Shown: in pieces, positions 36,470 through 38,366 of the stretch
Position numbering within the stretch: position 1 is the first letter of the stretch
Layout of the letters: each line of letters starts with the position of its first letter
Assembly: GCF_028285565.1 (NCBI RefSeq)
Contig: NZ_JANQOY010000048.1
Span: forward strand, 1 to 38,366
Length of the DNA stretch: 38,366 nt
Source: Acaryochloris sp. IP29b_bin.148
Lineage (GTDB): Bacteria > Cyanobacteriota > Cyanobacteriia > Thermosynechococcales > Thermosynechococcaceae
Reading direction: 5' to 3'
Program-made: the position numbers and the translations under genes
The notes under the pieces: generated by a model
Told to the model about the DNA's origin: nothing
The model's database searches: none
What the model saw: only the letters and a program-made list of their open reading frames with translations

Positions 36470-36937
36470 TTATGACGGAACTCCGTCGGGGTAGTGCATA
36501 AACTGGACGGGAACACGCAGCACCATTCTAGCGATTCTAGACAGCCCAAATTTGCGTTGTAGGGAACGAGGAAGGTCTACCCAAGGGACTGTCTGGAACC
36601 CTAAGCCTTCATAATAACGACATAATTGTTGTCCTAAACACTCTAGGTAGAGTGGTTGGGAAGCGGCCTGAATTAAGTGTTGAGCGAGCAACGTTCCTAA
36701 ACCCTGATTTCGGGAGGCTGCGGTTACCACTAAACTGCCGAGTTCTTGAGCCTCGGGAAACACCCGTAGCTGGCCACAAGCAATAATGGCTTGATTCTGC
36801 TCAATGACCCAAAATTGAGACCATCGAATTTGGGTCGGATCCAGCCTTGCAGACCATACTAATCGCCGAATTGCGCCGATATCAGTAGCAATAGCAGGGC
36901 GTAATTGGCAATCTTCTGGCAGTAAAGGCTTCTGCAT
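36470..36937 (-). CDS. GNAT-family N-acetyltransferase
   Basis: A 155-residue acetyltransferase. The acetyl-CoA site is in LGSLVVTAASRNQGLGTLLA (about 77-96; the usual Q/RxxGxG/A motif reads RNQGLG). It is preceded by the strand FWVIEQNQAIIACGQL and followed by YYEGLGFQTV. The C-terminal tail (FGLSRIARMVLRVPVQFMH) resembles cyanobacterial members. The substrate is unknown, and small-molecule or protein amines are both possible. It is a single gene on the minus strand. Confidence 0.86.
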   Translation of the reverse strand: MQKPLLPEDCQLRPAIATDIGAIRRLVWSARLDPTQIRWSQFWVIEQNQAIIACGQLRVFPEAQELGSLVVTAASRNQGLGTLLAQHLIQAASQPLYLECLGQQLCRYYEGLGFQTVPWVDLPRSLQRKFGLSRIARMVLRVPVQFMHYPDGVPS

Positions 36938-36993
36938 ATTGACAAGTTGCGCTAGTTTAGACGGTAACGACCAATGGATTTAGGTGCGCAAGT

Positions 36994-37275
36994 ATGACCA
37001 ACTTACTGCCACTTCCTGGGATATCCCATTATACAATTGCTGTTCTTACCCCCAAGACCTTTGACGAAACTGCACAGGCGGTGGATGCCCTTAAAGCAGG
37101 GACTGTCATCTTGTTGAATTTTGCCAATTTGGGGACTGAACTGGCTCAACGATTTGCCGATTTTGCCTCTGGCAGCACGTGCGCTATCTCAGGAAATCAA
37201 AAACAACTAGGCCATCAACTTTATCTATTTACGCCTCCCACTGTCGACATCATCACACAACTAAAGGCTTGCTAA
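36994..37275 (+). CDS. Stand-alone SepF-like domain
   Basis: A 93-residue protein matching the core of the cell-division protein SepF (DUF552). It shows IAVLTPKTFDETAQAVDALKAG, then TVILLNFANLGTELAQRFADFASGSTCAI and QLYLFTPPTVDI. Full cyanobacterial SepF (Cdv2) is about twice as long, with an N-terminal membrane-binding helix and linker, both absent here. It could be a SepF paralogue that modulates FtsZ bundling, or a diverged protein with another role. The stop codon lies inside the left part of a terminator hairpin. Confidence 0.7.
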   Translation: MTNLLPLPGISHYTIAVLTPKTFDETAQAVDALKAGTVILLNFANLGTELAQRFADFASGSTCAISGNQKQLGHQLYLFTPPTVDIITQLKAC

Positions 37276-37299
37276 GAGAAGGTCTCCTAACAAGCCTTT
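37263..37299 (+). terminator. Intrinsic terminator of the SepF-like gene
   Basis: AAAGGCTTG (37263-37271) pairs perfectly with CAAGCCTTT (37291-37299). The loop contains a second stem, GAGA (37276-37279)/TCTC (37283-37286). AATTTTAAT follows on the plus strand. The stem starts within the last codons of the gene. Confidence 0.7.
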
Positions 37300-37370
37300 A
37301 ATTTTAATGTGAATGTAGAGAATATAGCTGATTCAGCCGGGTTTAACCGACTCAACGGCAACTATAGGCA

Positions 37371-37760
37371 CTACTTGAGAGAAGCCTTTCCACCTGCCTC
37401 TTCCAGGCTCTTCTTGGCTTCTTCGGCGTCCTCTTTGGAAACCCCTTCCTTAATAGGCTTGGGTGTAGATTCCACCATCTCCTTGGCTTCTTTCAAACCT
37501 AGGCCAGTCAAGGTGCGGACCACCTTCAGAACGGCAATCTTCTTGTCTGAAGGCACTTCTTCCAAGACGACATCAAATTCAGTCTTCTCTTCTGCTTCTT
37601 CACCACCCGCTGCTGCACCTGCACCAGGGGCCGCCATCATCACACCCGCAGCCGGGGCAGCGCTGACGCCAAAGGTCTCTTCAATTTGCTTGACTAAATC
37701 AGCAGCCTCTAGGAGGGTCAAGGATTTTAGCTTTTCTAGAATTTCTTCAGTTGCAGACAT
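37371..37760 (-). CDS. rplL: 50S ribosomal protein L7/L12
   Basis: A 129-residue stalk protein that recruits translation factors. The N-terminal dimerisation region [23 protein letters not shown] is followed by an alanine/glycine hinge ([17 protein letters not shown]). The C-terminal globular domain holds [24 protein letters not shown] and [22 protein letters not shown] lies before the ATG. It follows rplJ by 46 bases, the usual rplJL order. Confidence 0.98.
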   Translation of the reverse strand: MSATEEILEKLKSLTLLEAADLVKQIEETFGVSAAPAAGVMMAAPGAGAAAGGEEAEEKTEFDVVLEEVPSDKKIAVLKVVRTLTGLGLKEAKEMVESTPKPIKEGVSKEDAEEAKKSLEEAGGKASLK

Positions 37761-37806
37761 GGTTCACTTCCTTTTTTTATATTCAATGATTGGATCGAGA
37801 ATGCGA

Positions 37807-38337
37807 TTAAGCAGCTTTATCAGAGTCTGCATGTGCTTGTAAGGCCCGGGCCAGTGAAGCGGGCACTTCGTTGATACCCACCGCCACTTTGGTCGTCACA
37901 GCGTTGATAGCGCCAGCAATTTGAGCCATCAAGACTTCTTGTGATGGGAGATCACCGATGGCCTTGATATCCTCTTTGGAGAGGGGTTGGCCGTCCATGA
38001 CACCGCCCCGAAGCTCCGTTTTCTTCGTTGCTTTTTGAAAGGCTTGGTAGGCCTTGATCGCCCCACCTAAGTCATCCTTAATCAGCAAAAAAGCAGAGGA
38101 ATCGGATAACCAGTCTGATAGTGGTTCCCACTTTTCATCCCCTTGAATCGCTCGACGCATCAAGGTATTTTTGGTGATTTTGCACTGAGCACCTGCGGGG
38201 CGCAGCTTATTACGCAACTCCGTAATTTCAGCAACGGTTAATCCGTGATAGTCGATGACAATCGTCATGACGGTGTCATTTAGATTCTCTTGCAGCCCTG
38301 CTACAATTTGCTTTTTATCTTCTAGGGTTCTACCCAT
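37807..38337 (-). CDS. rplJ: 50S ribosomal protein L10
   Basis: A 176-residue stalk base protein that anchors L7/L12 dimers. The N terminus is [19 protein letters not shown], followed by [20 protein letters not shown] and [16 protein letters not shown] 38337 is preferred over an in-frame GTG at 38349, because the AGGAGG lies 11 bases from the ATG but only one base from the GTG. The expected L10 leader, where the protein represses its own operon, lies beyond the window edge. Confidence 0.97.
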   Translation of the reverse strand: MGRTLEDKKQIVAGLQENLNDTVMTIVIDYHGLTVAEITELRNKLRPAGAQCKITKNTLMRRAIQGDEKWEPLSDWLSDSSAFLLIKDDLGGAIKAYQAFQKATKKTELRGGVMDGQPLSKEDIKAIGDLPSQEVLMAQIAGAINAVTTKVAVGINEVPASLARALQAHADSDKAA

Positions 38338-38366
38338 TCTTCTGTTCACCTCCTTAATCGGTACAT

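Overview
The window looks like ordinary chromosome from a cyanobacterium. It carries about fifteen copies of the HIP1 octamer GCGATCGC (for example 2274-2281, 5563-5570, 6289-6296, 8080-8087, 9706-9713, 24550-24557). It has the cyanobacterial order fbp-tal-zwf-opcA, an sbtA-sbtB bicarbonate pair, an LL-diaminopimelate aminotransferase and a CtpA-type protease. The gene set and protein style remind me of Acaryochloris, but I could not test that. I saw no tRNA, rRNA, CRISPR array, intact insertion sequence or prophage.

Left part (1-9400): the 3' end of an unknown gene; a conserved cyanobacterial hypothetical protein; and a 2374-residue secreted protein on the minus strand. That protein joins a beta-propeller split by a phytase-like domain, an ExeM-type endonuclease/exonuclease/phosphatase domain, a 5'-nucleotidase and a C-terminal RTX calcium-binding block. 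Upstream of it lie five 8-mers at an exact 11-base period that match the cyanobacterial Pho box, then a 13-bp inverted repeat. Together they suggest a phosphate-starvation-induced scavenger of organic phosphate, exported by a type I system.

Middle (9400-22300): sbtA and a PII-like sbtB; dapL followed by a mercaptopyruvate-type sulfurtransferase; a lower-GC sulfotransferase next to a gene-free region rich in inverted repeats; a methyltransferase; a membrane metalloprotease-like protein; hslO; a membrane-anchored repeat protein; a C-terminal processing protease; and a pentapeptide-repeat protein.

22300-26800 is the most accessory-looking part. It holds a 25-residue hydrophobic micro-ORF with a strong ribosome binding site, then two tandem paralogues of the DNA phosphorothioation (Dnd)-associated protein 4 family with no dnd genes beside them. 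After these come cobyrinate a,c-diamide synthase with a structured leader and two small unknown proteins.

Right part (26800-38366): the oxidative pentose phosphate operon fbp-tal-zwf-opcA on the minus strand, a triple-FHA ABC transporter, a coiled-coil protein, a GNAT acetyltransferase, a stand-alone SepF-like domain, and rplJ-rplL. Zwf appears to have lost one of two cysteines reported as redox-active in cyanobacteria, while OpcA keeps its cysteine pair.
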